A stretch of DNA of 64,000 bases from Saccharopolyspora indica (GCF_027853965.1 NZ_JAQGLB010000006.1:328083-392082); one strand, 5' to 3'. Shown: positions 45,000 to 54,070, numbered from the stretch's first letter. The notes: generated by a model from the letters alone, not told the origin. Numbers and translations: made by a program.

Positions 45000-45878
45000 A
45001 TGGTCGAGAAATTACGGGCGCCGCGGGCGCGCAAGCGCACCGCGGCGTTGGCGGCGGTGGCCGCGGTCGGCGCGCTCGCCGGCTTCGGCACCGCGCACGC
45101 CGATGAGCCGCAGGGCGGCGTCACGCCCTACATCATCGGCGGCTCCCCGGCCGATCAGACCTACTCGTTCATGACCTCGTTGCAGTACGAGCGCGACGGG
45201 AACCCGGACTCCCACCGCTGCGGCGGCGCGCTGATCAGCCCCGAGTGGGTCGTCACCGCGGCGCACTGCGTCACGACGGACTCCCCCGACGGCACGCCCG
45301 TCGTGCTGGACCCGGCGATGTTCCACGTGCGGATCGGCAGCAACGACCGGACCACCGGCGGTAGCGTGGCCAAGATCCAGGAGATCGTGGTGCACCCGGA
45401 CTACCAGGCGTTCCCCGAGCGCTCCGAGGGCAACGACATCGCGCTGATGCGCCTGGACGCGCCCAGCGACCAGGCGACCGTGCCGATGGCCAGCGAGCTG
45501 ACCGAGCCGGGCACCGAGGTCCGCCAGATCGGCTGGGGCTACATCGCCAACGAGGACAAGGGCGACCCGAGCAAGCTCCCGATCCAGCTCCAGCAGCTGG
45601 ACACCACGGTCATCCCGCCCACCACGCCGAAGTGCGTGGCGGACGCGGGTGACGACTCGTGGGGCATCCGCGGCGGCGATGTCTGCACCGACAACCCGGA
45701 GGGCGTGCGCGGCCCGTGCGGCGGCGACTCCGGTTCGCCGCTGCTGACCCGGGAGGGCGACGGCTGGGAGCTGGCCGGTCTGGACAGCCGCGGCGTCGGC
45801 TCCGTCTGCGGTGAATCCCCCGACATCTACACCGGCGTCGGGCACTTCCGCGGCTGGATCGACGGCGTGATCGGCTGA
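45000..45878 (+). CDS. Secreted trypsin-like serine protease (S1A)
   Basis: A 292-residue exported protease. A signal peptide (Arg-rich start, then AALAAVAAVGALAGFG, cleavage near AHA-D35) is followed by a propeptide and the mature N-terminus IIGG at 45-48. The catalytic triad is His89 (TAAHC), Asp146 (NDIAL) and Ser244 (GDSGSP). The substrate-pocket region around 238 (RGPC) differs from the DxC-type of trypsin, so specificity is uncertain. Codon 5 is TTA, very rare in this genome. Two strong terminators follow. Confidence 0.92.
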   Translation: MVEKLRAPRARKRTAALAAVAAVGALAGFGTAHADEPQGGVTPYIIGGSPADQTYSFMTSLQYERDGNPDSHRCGGALISPEWVVTAAHCVTTDSPDGTPVVLDPAMFHVRIGSNDRTTGGSVAKIQEIVVHPDYQAFPERSEGNDIALMRLDAPSDQATVPMASELTEPGTEVRQIGWGYIANEDKGDPSKLPIQLQQLDTTVIPPTTPKCVADAGDDSWGIRGGDVCTDNPEGVRGPCGGDSGSPLLTREGDGWELAGLDSRGVGSVCGESPDIYTGVGHFRGWIDGVIG

Positions 45879-45884
45879 TCCGCC

Positions 45885-45914
45885 TCCGGGCCCTGCCCGC
45901 GGGCAGGGCCCGGA
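45885..45914. terminator. Perfect 30-base palindromic terminator
   Basis: Arms starting TCCGGGCCCTGCCC pair perfectly around a GC centre, seven bases after the protease stop. Confidence 0.75.
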
Positions 45915-45935
45915 CCTGGCGTGACGTGCGCCACA

Positions 45936-45964
45936 GCTGGCCCGGCGTACCGCGCCGGGCCAGC
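45936..45964. terminator. Second hairpin after the protease gene
   Basis: Perfect 12-base arms (GCTGGCCCGGCG and complement) with a five-base loop, 22 bases beyond the first terminator. Tandem terminators shield the downstream regulator gene. Confidence 0.65.
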
Positions 45965-46105
45965 GGTTTCCCCGGCGCGACGACCAGACCAATCCTCTGT
46001 GGACACCTCGTGCACTGCTGAGACCGCAGAACCAGTTCCGCCATTTCGCCCGAACCGGCCGTCCCGCTGGTCTAAGCTCCCTGCTCTCAGGAACAGGGGG
46101 CTCGG

Positions 46106-48631
46106 GTGGGTTTGTTCGGCAGGGACGAGTCGTTGCGGCGACTCGCCGACGCTGCGCTCGCCGCGCAGGACGGGCGTGGCGGCCTGCTCGTGCTTCGCGC
46201 TGACCCCGGGCTCGGCCTGTCCGCTCTGCTGGACGCCCACGCCGAGGCGATGCGGAGCACGGGACTCCCGGTGCGCCGGGTCGCGGTCCTGCCCCCGCAC
46301 GGCCGAACGGTGTTGTCCGAAGGCGTGCCACCGCAGTGGCCCGAGAGCGGAGTGGTCGTCATCGACGACCTGCACCGGGCCGACGACGCGACGGTGCTCG
46401 CGCTGCACGACCTCGTCGAGGAGCTGAGCGGGCGACCGCTGCTGGTGGTGGCCGGCCGGCACCGCGGGGCCGCGCCCGAACGCTTCGCCCACCTCGAGCG
46501 CACCGCCGCGGTGCACGACCTCCACCCGCTCGACGACGCCCCGGTGCACGACCTGCTCACCGAGCTGACCGGCGCGGAGCCGTCCGAGTCGCTGCGGCGG
46601 CTGGCAGCGGGAGCGGCCGGAAACCCGTGGCTGCTGTCGCAGTTGACCTCGGAGAACCGCGCGCGGACCGTGACGGCTTGGGCCACCGGGCTGGCCGGCC
46701 GGGATGCCGCGCTGCTGCGGTTCGCCGCGATCATGGCCGATCGCGCGTGCGTGGAAGATCTGGCGGTGGCCCTCGGATCACCCCCGGCCGAAGTGCTCGC
46801 CGGCGCTGAGCGGCTGACCGCGCTCGGGCTGACCGACATCACCGATGGTGCGGTGCGGCTGCGGCACGCCGTGGTGCGCGAGGACGTGGCGGCGACGTCG
46901 GCGGCGTTGCGCACCACCGCGGCCAAGGCGCTGATCGGCCGGAACGCTCCGGCCGAAGCAGTCGTCGAGCAGCTGATCCACGCGCCGGTGGACTCCTGGC
47001 TGGCGGCATGGCTGGGCGGGCACGCCGAGAAGCTGGCCGCCGACCCCACGCCCGGGCTCGTGGACCTCCTCGAACGCACCGTCGCCCACCTCGTGCCGGG
47101 CGATCCGGGCCTGCTCCCGCTGCGGGCCGCGCTGGCCGAAGCGCAGCTGTGGTCCGGACGGCTCGAAGCCGCCGAGCACACCGCGAGCACCACGTTGATG
47201 GCCCGCCCGGACGCACCGATCCGGCGCCGGTCGCGGGCCGTGCTCGCCCTGATCCGCATCGGGGCGATGGATCCCGAAGGAGCGGCGAAGGCACTGGATC
47301 CGGAGCGCGCGCACGGCGAGCTGCCGCCGCGGCTGGCCGTGCTCGACGCCACCGCCCGCCTGCTCGTCGGCGACCTGACCGGGGTGGAGCACGCGCTCGA
47401 CATCGCCGAACCGCACGCCGCCGACGACTCGGTCGTCGCGCTGTACCTGCTCAACATCAAGGCCATCGGCCGGTTCGTGTTCCGCGACCTGACCGGGGCG
47501 CTCGAGCTGCTGGACCAGGCCGATGCGCTGCTGGAGGTCGCCGCCAGCGACCGCGGGCAACGGCTGATGGTCGGCCTGCTGCGCGCGGTGGTCCAGGACC
47601 TGCGCCAGGAGCGGGCAGCGCTGGACACCGTCGCGCGGGCGCGCCCGCTCGCGCAGGAGCTCGGCACCGGATTGCTGGTCTGGCTGCACACCATCACCGC
47701 GCTCGCGCTGTTCAACAACGGCCTCTGGGACGAATCCCTGGCCGAGATCGAAGCCGCCACCGCGCTGCCGGACCTGCACAGCTTCGACGGCCCGCTGCAC
47801 GCCATCGCCATCGCCATCCTGGTGCACCGCGGCGACCTGCCCGGCGCCCGCGCGCACGCCGAGCTGGCCAAGCGCGCCGAACCCCGCGGGGTCGCCCTCT
47901 TCTACGAGCAGATCACCGCGATCGGCCACGCCGTGCTCGCCGACGCCGAAGGCGATTCCCAGCGAGCGCTGGAGATCGTGCGCACCCTGGCCAACGGTGA
48001 CGTGGGCGTGCACAACGGCCACGCGGTGAGCACCATCGGTGCGCGGATCGTGCGCATCGCGGTCGGCAGCGGCGATCGCGCGCTGGCCGAACGCGTGGTG
48101 GCGCACATGCAGGAGCTGGTCACCGGCGACTCGCTGGGCGAGCGCGGCGCTCTCACGTACTGCCAGGGCCTGCTCGACGGCGATGTGGACCTGCTGCTCG
48201 ACGCGGCGCAGCAGTTCGCCGAGAACGGTTCACCGGTCACCGCCGCCCGTGCGGCGCAGGACGCGGCGAAAGTGCTTGCGGCGTCGGGCAGATCGGCGGA
48301 CGCCCGGGCCGCCTACCGGACCGCGATCGAGCGGTTCGCGGAACTGGCCGCCGCCGGTGAGATCCACCGCGCCGACGCCGAGCTGCGCGCCTTCGGCGTC
48401 CGGCGCGGAGCGACCGGACCGCGCCGAAGGCCCAAGCACGGCTGGGAAAGCCTCACCGCGGCCGAACACCGCGTCGCCGAACTGGTCGCGCAGGGCCTGA
48501 CCAACCGGGAAGCGGCCGAGAGGCTGATCGTGTCGGTCCGGACCGTCGATTCCCACGTGTCGAAGATCCTCGCCAAGCTCGGTTACGCCTCCCGCGTGGA
48601 GATCGTCCTCGGCTTCGAACGCCGCGGCTGA
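46106..48631 (+). CDS. LuxR-family LAL regulator with degenerate P-loop
   Basis: An 841-residue protein. The N-terminus resembles the LAL ATPase domain, with Walker B VVVIDDLHRADD near residue 90, but the Walker A position reads RADPGLGLSA (31-40) and lacks the Lys and Thr needed for ATP. A long TPR-like helical region follows. The C-terminal LuxR helix-turn-helix is intact (LTAAEHRVAELVAQGLTNRE and RTVDSHVSKILAKLG, about 778-830). The GTG start has AGGGGG upstream and TAAGCT at 46073 as a possible -10. Its targets are unknown; the nearby protease is a candidate. Confidence 0.85.
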   Translation: MGLFGRDESLRRLADAALAAQDGRGGLLVLRADPGLGLSALLDAHAEAMRSTGLPVRRVAVLPPHGRTVLSEGVPPQWPESGVVVIDDLHRADDATVLALHDLVEELSGRPLLVVAGRHRGAAPERFAHLERTAAVHDLHPLDDAPVHDLLTELTGAEPSESLRRLAAGAAGNPWLLSQLTSENRARTVTAWATGLAGRDAALLRFAAIMADRACVEDLAVALGSPPAEVLAGAERLTALGLTDITDGAVRLRHAVVREDVAATSAALRTTAAKALIGRNAPAEAVVEQLIHAPVDSWLAAWLGGHAEKLAADPTPGLVDLLERTVAHLVPGDPGLLPLRAALAEAQLWSGRLEAAEHTASTTLMARPDAPIRRRSRAVLALIRIGAMDPEGAAKALDPERAHGELPPRLAVLDATARLLVGDLTGVEHALDIAEPHAADDSVVALYLLNIKAIGRFVFRDLTGALELLDQADALLEVAASDRGQRLMVGLLRAVVQDLRQERAALDTVARARPLAQELGTGLLVWLHTITALALFNNGLWDESLAEIEAATALPDLHSFDGPLHAIAIAILVHRGDLPGARAHAELAKRAEPRGVALFYEQITAIGHAVLADAEGDSQRALEIVRTLANGDVGVHNGHAVSTIGARIVRIAVGSGDRALAERVVAHMQELVTGDSLGERGALTYCQGLLDGDVDLLLDAAQQFAENGSPVTAARAAQDAAKVLAASGRSADARAAYRTAIERFAELAAAGEIHRADAELRAFGVRRGATGPRRRPKHGWESLTAAEHRVAELVAQGLTNREAAERLIVSVRTVDSHVSKILAKLGYASRVEIVLGFERRG

Positions 48632-48638
48632 GCGTCCG

Positions 48639-49400
48639 CTATGCCGGGGTCTCGGCGAGCCGGGAGAGGGCCTGGCCGACGAACCGCCGAACGGCGCGCG
48701 GATCGAGCTCGGCGGCCGGGAGGCAGCGTTGCCGGTTCAAGGCGGTCCGGATCAGCTCGCCGTCCGGGCCTGGCACGCGACCGAGCGCCCACCGGCCGCC
48801 GTCGATCTTGGACACGAGGGCGCCGTCCGCGGCGAATCGCCATGCCCGGCAGGCGTTGAGCACCGCGTACTCCCCAGGAGCGTGCCCGGCGCTCCAGCGC
48901 AGCTCGCTCGCCAGCTGAGCGAGGACCAGGTCGTCGGGGACCGGGGCGAACACCTCGGACGCCGGGCGTCCGGGGCCGATGAGCTGCCCGGCCCCGCGGC
49001 AGACGGCGAAGTGCAGCACCAGGTCGGGATCTCCCCCGTGCTCGTGGCCGTCGACGACCTTGGTGTCCTCCGGTGCCGTGGTCACGTGCAGCTCGAACGC
49101 GGGTTGCGCCGTGGGGTTCTGGGCCGCCGAGAAGGTGACGATGCTCAGCTCCAGCCCGTGCGCGGGGCACGGCAAGCGCTCGTTGCTCAGCGCTCGCGCA
49201 GCGGCCGACTTCTCGACCGCCGTCATCCGCCCTTCGGCGACGACGAGGACGTCCACATCGCTGCGGCGCACGTCGAATCCGCCGAGCGCCGCGGAGCCGT
49301 GCAGGAAGACGCCCACCAGGCGCGGGCCCAGCGTCGCCACCATCGCGGACGCGACGTCGCTGGCGTAGCGCTCCAGAACCGCACCCATGCTCACAACCAT
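48639..49400 (-). CDS. Aminoglycoside adenylyltransferase-like nucleotidyltransferase
   Basis: A 253-residue protein with the minimal nucleotidyltransferase motif HGSAALGGFDVRRSDVDVLVV (GS ... DxD, quoted in part as GSAALGG and SDVDVLVV). The C-terminal helical domain (ELRWSAGHAPGEYAVLNACR) is like that of AadA-type ANT(3'') enzymes and their DUF4111 relatives. It could O-adenylylate a drug or another small molecule; resistance is not established. The stop faces the convergent LAL gene at seven bases. The start could be the ATG at 49400 or 49388. Confidence 0.78.
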   Translation of the reverse strand: MVVSMGAVLERYASDVASAMVATLGPRLVGVFLHGSAALGGFDVRRSDVDVLVVAEGRMTAVEKSAAARALSNERLPCPAHGLELSIVTFSAAQNPTAQPAFELHVTTAPEDTKVVDGHEHGGDPDLVLHFAVCRGAGQLIGPGRPASEVFAPVPDDLVLAQLASELRWSAGHAPGEYAVLNACRAWRFAADGALVSKIDGGRWALGRVPGPDGELIRTALNRQRCLPAAELDPRAVRRFVGQALSRLAETPA

Positions 49401-49768
49401 AGGTCCCGCGGTCGAGCCGTTCGTTCGAAGCAGGATCTTCCCGCCCCGGAACGACGTACACCACTGCCTCCGGCGCCGTTTCGTCCGTAGCCGAGGCGGT
49501 TCCGGCGTCCGGGCGTCCGGTCGCGGACATCGCCGCTCGCCCGATTCGTCCCGTTGACGTCTTGATCTTCGCAGGTCAGCGTGAAATCCGTGAACATCAG
49601 CAATGTTGCTGATGTTTCCCGGGCCGGGTTCTGGTGATCTCAGTAGGTGCCCCGCGTCTGGGGAGGCGGGCACGTTTCCGGCGCGCAGCACGCGCGCCCC
49701 GCTGAAACTCGTTGGCCGTGTTCGGCGCATCGCAGCCGCGCGCCGTTCTGGGAGGCAGAAAACCGCAG
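49401..49768. other. Divergent promoter region upstream of the type VII secretion operon
   Basis: No gene was found in these 368 bases. The region includes a strong AT-containing palindrome at 49593-49616, listed separately, and the ribosome site GGGAGG at 49750. Confidence 0.45.
49593..49616. promoter_or_regulatory. Palindromic operator candidate
   Basis: Perfect 11-base arms AACATCAGCAA and its complement flank a TG centre. The low GC content and position about 150 bases upstream of the secretion operon suit a dimeric repressor site better than a terminator. Confidence 0.55.
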
Positions 49769-50887
49769 ATGAGCGACGAAACCGCAGCGAACCTCATCGA
49801 TACCGCGTCGGCAGGTGTGCAGGACCTTGCCGCGGCCGCCACCTCCGCGCTGGCGCAGGCCGGCCCCGCAGGGGCGCTGGCGGTGCCGGTCGTGGACGCC
49901 CTGCGCAACGTCTGGGAGGGCTACTTCGGATCGCCGATCCCACCCGAGGGCACCAACTGGAACTCCTACTCCCACGAAGAGCTCTACCAGATGCTCTGGG
50001 AGCAGGCCGATGTCGGCGAGGTCAGCTCGATGGCCGCCGAGTGGGGGCAGCACCGCACCGAGCTGGCCGACCACGCCGAATCCATGCGGCACGAGCGCAA
50101 CGCCATGCAGACCAACTGGAGCAGCGAGTCCGCCGGGCTGGCGACCAGCCAGCTCGGTGAGCTCGGCGACCGCACCTCCGGGATCAGCGACCGCGCGGGC
50201 ACCGTGCAGGGCGCGACGCAGGAGGCCGGCGACGCGCTCGCGGTCGCGCGCAACACGATGCCGCCACCGCCCGGCGACCCGACCGGATCCGCGCTGACCA
50301 GCGCGATGGCCGGGGCTGGAGCCGGTGCGGTCATCGGCGGCATCGTCGGTGCGGGCGCCGGTGGTGTCGGCGCTGCTCCCGGTGCGGCGATCGGCGCCGC
50401 CATCGGCGCGGTGGCCGCGGGCGGCGGCAGCTTGTTCATGTCCAACGTCGCGGCCGCGCAGAAGAAGGCCGAGGCCGTGCACGTCATGCAGCAGTACGAG
50501 GCGAGCCTGCGCAACAGCAGCCAGGCCATCGCACCGCCCGGTTCGCTGGAAGCCGCCGGGTTCAACTCCCCCGCCTCGACCACCGCGGCCGGGTTCGGCG
50601 GCGGTGCGGGCGGCAGCGGTGGCGGCGTGCCCTGGGGCCGGTTGGTCGGCGCGGGCGAGCTGGGTGCCGGTGCGCGCAGCGGTTTCGGTGCGCTGGATGC
50701 CGCTCTGGCGCGCTCCGGCGGCCTCGGCGGCCTGGCCGGTCGCACGGGCAGCGGCAGCATGATGCCCGGTGCCGGTGCGCGGCGGGGCGAGGAGGAGGAC
50801 GAGCAGGTGCACGAGAACCGCCTGCCCACCATCGACCAGAAACTCTTCGACGACGACCGGCCGGCCAGCGCCCCGGTCATCGGCTGA
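49769..50887 (+). CDS. PPE/WXG100-like type VII secretion substrate
   Basis: A 372-residue protein. The N-terminal ~140 residues are helical (WGQHRTELADHAESMRHERN) like PPE-type partners, and a Gly/Ala-rich segment at 190-235 (AGAGAGAVIGGIVGAGAGG) could span or insert into a membrane. The end RLPTIDQKLFDDDRPASAPV-IG resembles C-termini of PPE-domain proteins in Pseudonocardiaceae. The ATG at 49769 follows GGGAGG at 13 bases, somewhat long. It is the first gene of the six-gene run. Confidence 0.65.
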   Translation: MSDETAANLIDTASAGVQDLAAAATSALAQAGPAGALAVPVVDALRNVWEGYFGSPIPPEGTNWNSYSHEELYQMLWEQADVGEVSSMAAEWGQHRTELADHAESMRHERNAMQTNWSSESAGLATSQLGELGDRTSGISDRAGTVQGATQEAGDALAVARNTMPPPPGDPTGSALTSAMAGAGAGAVIGGIVGAGAGGVGAAPGAAIGAAIGAVAAGGGSLFMSNVAAAQKKAEAVHVMQQYEASLRNSSQAIAPPGSLEAAGFNSPASTTAAGFGGGAGGSGGGVPWGRLVGAGELGAGARSGFGALDAALARSGGLGGLAGRTGSGSMMPGAGARRGEEEDEQVHENRLPTIDQKLFDDDRPASAPVIG

Positions 50888-50907
50888 GCGCAGCACAGGA
50901 GCGAACG

Positions 50908-51249
50908 TTGACTTCCGAAGCAGGACACGGTTACCAGGTCGAGGCGCAGGGACTTTCCGCGCAGGTCGAGGCGCTTTCCGGGCTCCGCGAGCGCACCACC
51001 GGCCTGGTCGGCTCGGCGGGCAGGCTGGCCGAGCGGCTGCCGCAGCTGGGCACCGCACCGCCGGCGATCCACCTGGCGGTGCGGCTGCGCGAAGCCGGTG
51101 GCCAGGCCGGGCTCAGCGGCGAGATCAGCGCGGCCGACACCGAGCTGAACAACTTCCGCACCGCCCTGGGCGAAACCGTCAGCGGCTACCTCGCCTCCGA
51201 CGACAACGCCGCGCAGGCGTTGCGCAACACCGGCGGTGACCGGGCATGA
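50908..51249 (+). CDS. Small helical EspC/WXG100-like protein
   Basis: A 113-residue, all-helical protein (QVEALSGLRERTTGLVGSAG and AIHLAVRLREAGGQAG). The TTG start at 50908 is chosen because AGGAG lies seven bases upstream. Its stop overlaps the EspG start as ATGA. Size and helix pattern match EspC-type secreted partners, though the central WxG is missing. It probably pairs with one of the neighbouring substrates. Confidence 0.65.
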   Translation: MTSEAGHGYQVEAQGLSAQVEALSGLRERTTGLVGSAGRLAERLPQLGTAPPAIHLAVRLREAGGQAGLSGEISAADTELNNFRTALGETVSGYLASDDNAAQALRNTGGDRA

Positions 51250-52064
51250 CGACGGCGGCCGCGCGGCGCGCACCCACGCCCATCGAGTTCGGGCAGGTCG
51301 AGCTGGACCTGCTGTCCACGCACGCCGGGGTGCCGCTGCCGTTCCCGCTGCGCGTGCCGTCCTTCGGCCGCATCGCCGGTGAGCGGGAGGTGCTGCTGGC
51401 CACCGCCGGGCACACCCTCCAGCTGCGCGGGTTCGCCGACGAGGACGGACCGGCCGGTGCGGCCGCCGAGCTCGTCACCGCCCTGCGCCAGCACCGCGGC
51501 ACGGTCGACGTGGTGCTGGCCGACGAGACCGGGGCGACCGCGGTGGTGGCCATCGTCTACCGGTCGTGGGCGCTGATCTGCGCGCAGCGGCTGGACGGCG
51601 ATCCGGCGCAGCCGGTGCGGATCCACCGGGTCGCGGCGGACTCGCTCACCGACGCGCTGCTCGACCTCGTCCCCGACGTCGCACCGGCCCGGACGATGCC
51701 GATCACGCTGCCCGAACGCGCGGTGGCCACCGCCGGGCAGCTGGTCGGCGAGATCGAGGACGACCGGGAGAAGGAGCAGCGGCTGCGCGCGCTCGTCCGC
51801 GACTGCGGCGGGGACCCGAAGGCGCTGGACCAGCTGGCCGGGTTGCTGGCCGTGCTGACCGGGCGCGGGCAGGTCGGGGCGACCCGGCGCGAGGCGGGCG
51901 GGAGCAGCCGGGCAGGCGCCGAACTGTCCTGGTTGGACGGTCCGCGCGGGCGGGTCCGGGTGGTGCCCGCCAAGCACGGCTGGGTGAGCGTCAACCCGAT
52001 GCGGCCCAACGACGTGCGGTTCGCGGTCGAAGACCTGGCCAGGATCGCCCGCGAGCCGCGGTGA
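51246..52064 (+). CDS. EspG-family secretion chaperone
   Basis: A 272-residue protein of the EspG family, cytosolic chaperones that bind PE/PPE-type substrates and guide them to the type VII secretion machine. IEFGQVELDLLSTHAGVPLP at the start and RGRVRVVPAKHGWVSVNPM near the end are characteristic. It is coupled to the small gene before it. Its presence is the best evidence that the neighbouring helical proteins are secretion substrates. Confidence 0.82.
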   Translation: MTTAAARRAPTPIEFGQVELDLLSTHAGVPLPFPLRVPSFGRIAGEREVLLATAGHTLQLRGFADEDGPAGAAAELVTALRQHRGTVDVVLADETGATAVVAIVYRSWALICAQRLDGDPAQPVRIHRVAADSLTDALLDLVPDVAPARTMPITLPERAVATAGQLVGEIEDDREKEQRLRALVRDCGGDPKALDQLAGLLAVLTGRGQVGATRREAGGSSRAGAELSWLDGPRGRVRVVPAKHGWVSVNPMRPNDVRFAVEDLARIAREPR

Positions 52065-52140
52065 CCGCGGCGCCGGGTTCCCGGCGAGGTCGGCGGCACC
52101 GAGAACGGCTCGCACCAACAGGCTTTACGGAGGGGAAAAG

Positions 52141-52560
52141 GTGGAAACAGCAGCTCAGTGGCTGGCGGGCTACGACGAGCGGCTCGCCAAGGCCGCCGCG
52201 GACGCCAAGGCCGCGAACGAGAGCCTGCGCCAGATGAGCGGGACCGCGACCTCGCCGCGAGGTGAGATCACCGTCCAGGTCGGGCCCAGCGGCGCGATGG
52301 AGGACATCCGGCTCACCCCCGCGGCGCGGGCGATGGAGGCCGAGCAGCTGGCGCAGCTCATCCTGACGACCTCGCAGGAGGCGCAGCGCAGCGTCGGGGC
52401 GCAGGTCGTGGAGATCATGACCGAGTACGTCGGGGACGGCCCGGCGCTGGACTTCGTCAAGGAGAACATGCCGCCCGCCGCCGGTGTCGAGGCCGGCTCG
52501 CGCCGCCCGGCGGGCGACGATGACGACGACTTCTTCGCCAACCCGGTGGTGATCGTCTGA
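52141..52560 (+). CDS. YbaB/EbfC-family protein
   Basis: A 139-residue protein. EITVQVGPSGAMEDIRLTPA is the beta-hairpin core of the YbaB/EbfC family, flanked by helices. The GTG start at 52141 follows GGAGGGGAAAAG. Members are common in actinobacterial type VII loci, where their role is not settled (nucleoid binding or chaperone assembly). The acidic tail DDDDDFFANPVVIV is unusual. It overlaps the next gene by one base. Confidence 0.8.
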   Translation: METAAQWLAGYDERLAKAAADAKAANESLRQMSGTATSPRGEITVQVGPSGAMEDIRLTPAARAMEAEQLAQLILTTSQEAQRSVGAQVVEIMTEYVGDGPALDFVKENMPPAAGVEAGSRRPAGDDDDDFFANPVVIV

Positions 52561-52862
52561 TGGACCTGCAGGTCGATCCCGCCCAGATCCGGGCGCACGC
52601 GAACACCGTCGGCGGCCTGGCCGGCGGGCTGTCCGAGGCGGCGGGCGCGGTGCCCGCAGGCCCTGCGGAGAACTCGCTGGGCACCTTCCTGGGATTCCTC
52701 ACCGCCGGGCTCGGCTCGGCCATGGCCCAGACCGGGCAGGCCATCGCGCAGGCCTCCGCCGCGGTGGAGGCGGTCAGCTCGGCGCTGGTGCGCACCGCCG
52801 AGGACTACGAGCGCACCGATGACGACAACGCGGTGCGGCTGCTCCAGGAGGACTCGCGATGA
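52560..52862 (+). CDS. EspC-like type VII secretion target
   Basis: A 100-residue helical protein beginning MDLQVDPAQIRAHANTVGGL, the pattern of EspC/DUF2580 proteins. It ends TAEDYERTDDDNAVRLLQ, which contains the YxxxD/E secretion signal (YERTD). Helical hairpin proteins of this size dimerise with a partner and are exported. It overlaps the next gene by four bases. Confidence 0.75.
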   Translation: MDLQVDPAQIRAHANTVGGLAGGLSEAAGAVPAGPAENSLGTFLGFLTAGLGSAMAQTGQAIAQASAAVEAVSSALVRTAEDYERTDDDNAVRLLQEDSR

Positions 52863-53971
52863 CGGTGCAGATCACGATCGGCGCGACCCGGCCGGAGGAG
52901 CTCGAGCAGCTCAAGTCGACCATCGCCGCGGTGCGCGACCGCAACTGGCTCTCCGGCGGCCTGAGCGGCGAGAACCCCGGGATCCAGTCGCTCGGTTCGA
53001 CGAGCGACCCGCTCTCGGCGCTGTCGGACTCCGGGTTCGGCTTCATCACCGGGTCGGTGTCGTTCCTCGGCGAACCGCTGCAGCAGCTGGCGGGCGACCC
53101 GAGCTCGGTCTCCGCCGGGGCGCAGGGCTTCCAGGACACCGGGCGCAACGTCTCCTCGATCGCCGACTCCTACCAGCAGTCGGTCGGCCCGGAGACCAGC
53201 GGCTGGTCCGGCGACGCCGCGGCCGGGTACCTCAAGACCGGCGCGGAGCTGGTGGACGGCATCGCCGGGCTCGGCGATGCGAGCGTGGCGCTGGCCGAAG
53301 CGGCGACCGGTGCCGGTGAAGCCGCGGCCAAGGCGCTGCAGGAGGTCACGACGCTGATCACCGAGGCCACCGGCCGGATCATCGTGATCCTCAACCAGGC
53401 GATGGCCGCGGCGGCGGCCACCTTCGGCGCCAGCGTTGCGGCGGCGATCCCGCAGGCGGTGCAGGTCGCCGCCGAGTACGGCGGCCGGATCGTGGCGGTG
53501 ATGCAGCAGCTGCTCTCCAGCGCCCAGAACCTGATGCAGCACGTGGGCACGGCGACGAAGGCGGTCAGCGCGCTCACCGATTCGATCTCCTCGATCAGCG
53601 AGCTCGTTCAGCAGTCGACCGGAACGTCGAGCACCACACCGACTTCCAGCACCGGGCCGACTTCGGGCAGCACACCGACGTCGAGCACGCTGCCCACCTC
53701 GGGACGCACCTCGACGGCGAGCACGATCCCGACGTCGAGCAGCACACCGAGCACGATCCCCACCTCGGGAAGCACGTCGTCGAGCACGACGCCCGCCGCC
53801 GGCTACGCCTCGATGTCCGGCAGCATCCCGGCGTCGGCCGAAGAAGTCGCACCGGAGCCGAGCAGCACCGAGACGTCCGACACCCCGCCGGGCATCACCT
53901 TCACGGCGACCATCACCCCGCCGTCGCTGTCCTGGTCCGACGAGCGGGCGGACCCGCCCGGCCGCGCCTGA
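52859..53971 (+). CDS. WXG100-like protein with long Ser/Thr/Pro-rich tail
   Basis: A 370-residue protein. Residues 1-235 are helical, with a SGWSGDAAAGYLKTG segment that carries the W-x-G turn. Residues about 250-320 are a low-complexity Ser/Thr/Pro stretch of repeats such as TPTSST and TIPTSGS, mucin-like and probably surface exposed or O-glycosylated. The last ~40 residues are acidic. It is the last gene of the operon and may be the main exported product. Confidence 0.72.
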   Translation: MTVQITIGATRPEELEQLKSTIAAVRDRNWLSGGLSGENPGIQSLGSTSDPLSALSDSGFGFITGSVSFLGEPLQQLAGDPSSVSAGAQGFQDTGRNVSSIADSYQQSVGPETSGWSGDAAAGYLKTGAELVDGIAGLGDASVALAEAATGAGEAAAKALQEVTTLITEATGRIIVILNQAMAAAAATFGASVAAAIPQAVQVAAEYGGRIVAVMQQLLSSAQNLMQHVGTATKAVSALTDSISSISELVQQSTGTSSTTPTSSTGPTSGSTPTSSTLPTSGRTSTASTIPTSSSTPSTIPTSGSTSSSTTPAAGYASMSGSIPASAEEVAPEPSSTETSDTPPGITFTATITPPSLSWSDERADPPGRA

Positions 53972-53979
53972 TCCCGCCG

Positions 53980-54011
53980 CGACGTGCCACCGCCCCGGCG
54001 GTGGCACGTCG
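53980..54011 (+). terminator. Terminator of the type VII secretion operon
   Basis: Perfect 15-base arms (CGACGTGCCACCGCC and complement) with a two-base loop, eight bases after the last stop codon of the operon. Confidence 0.78.
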
Positions 54012-54057
54012 TTGCGCGTGCTGGGTGAATCCCGCCTCCGCCGGGTCGCCGGTCCAC

Positions 54058-54063
54058 TACGGT
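54058..54063 (+). promoter_or_regulatory. -10 element of a probable leaderless promoter
   Basis: TACGGT (TANNNT) ends seven bases before the GTG at 54071, the same spacing as for the ATPase gene at 9644 and the nuclease gene at 60898. Confidence 0.4.
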
Positions 54064-54070
54064 GGGTGCG

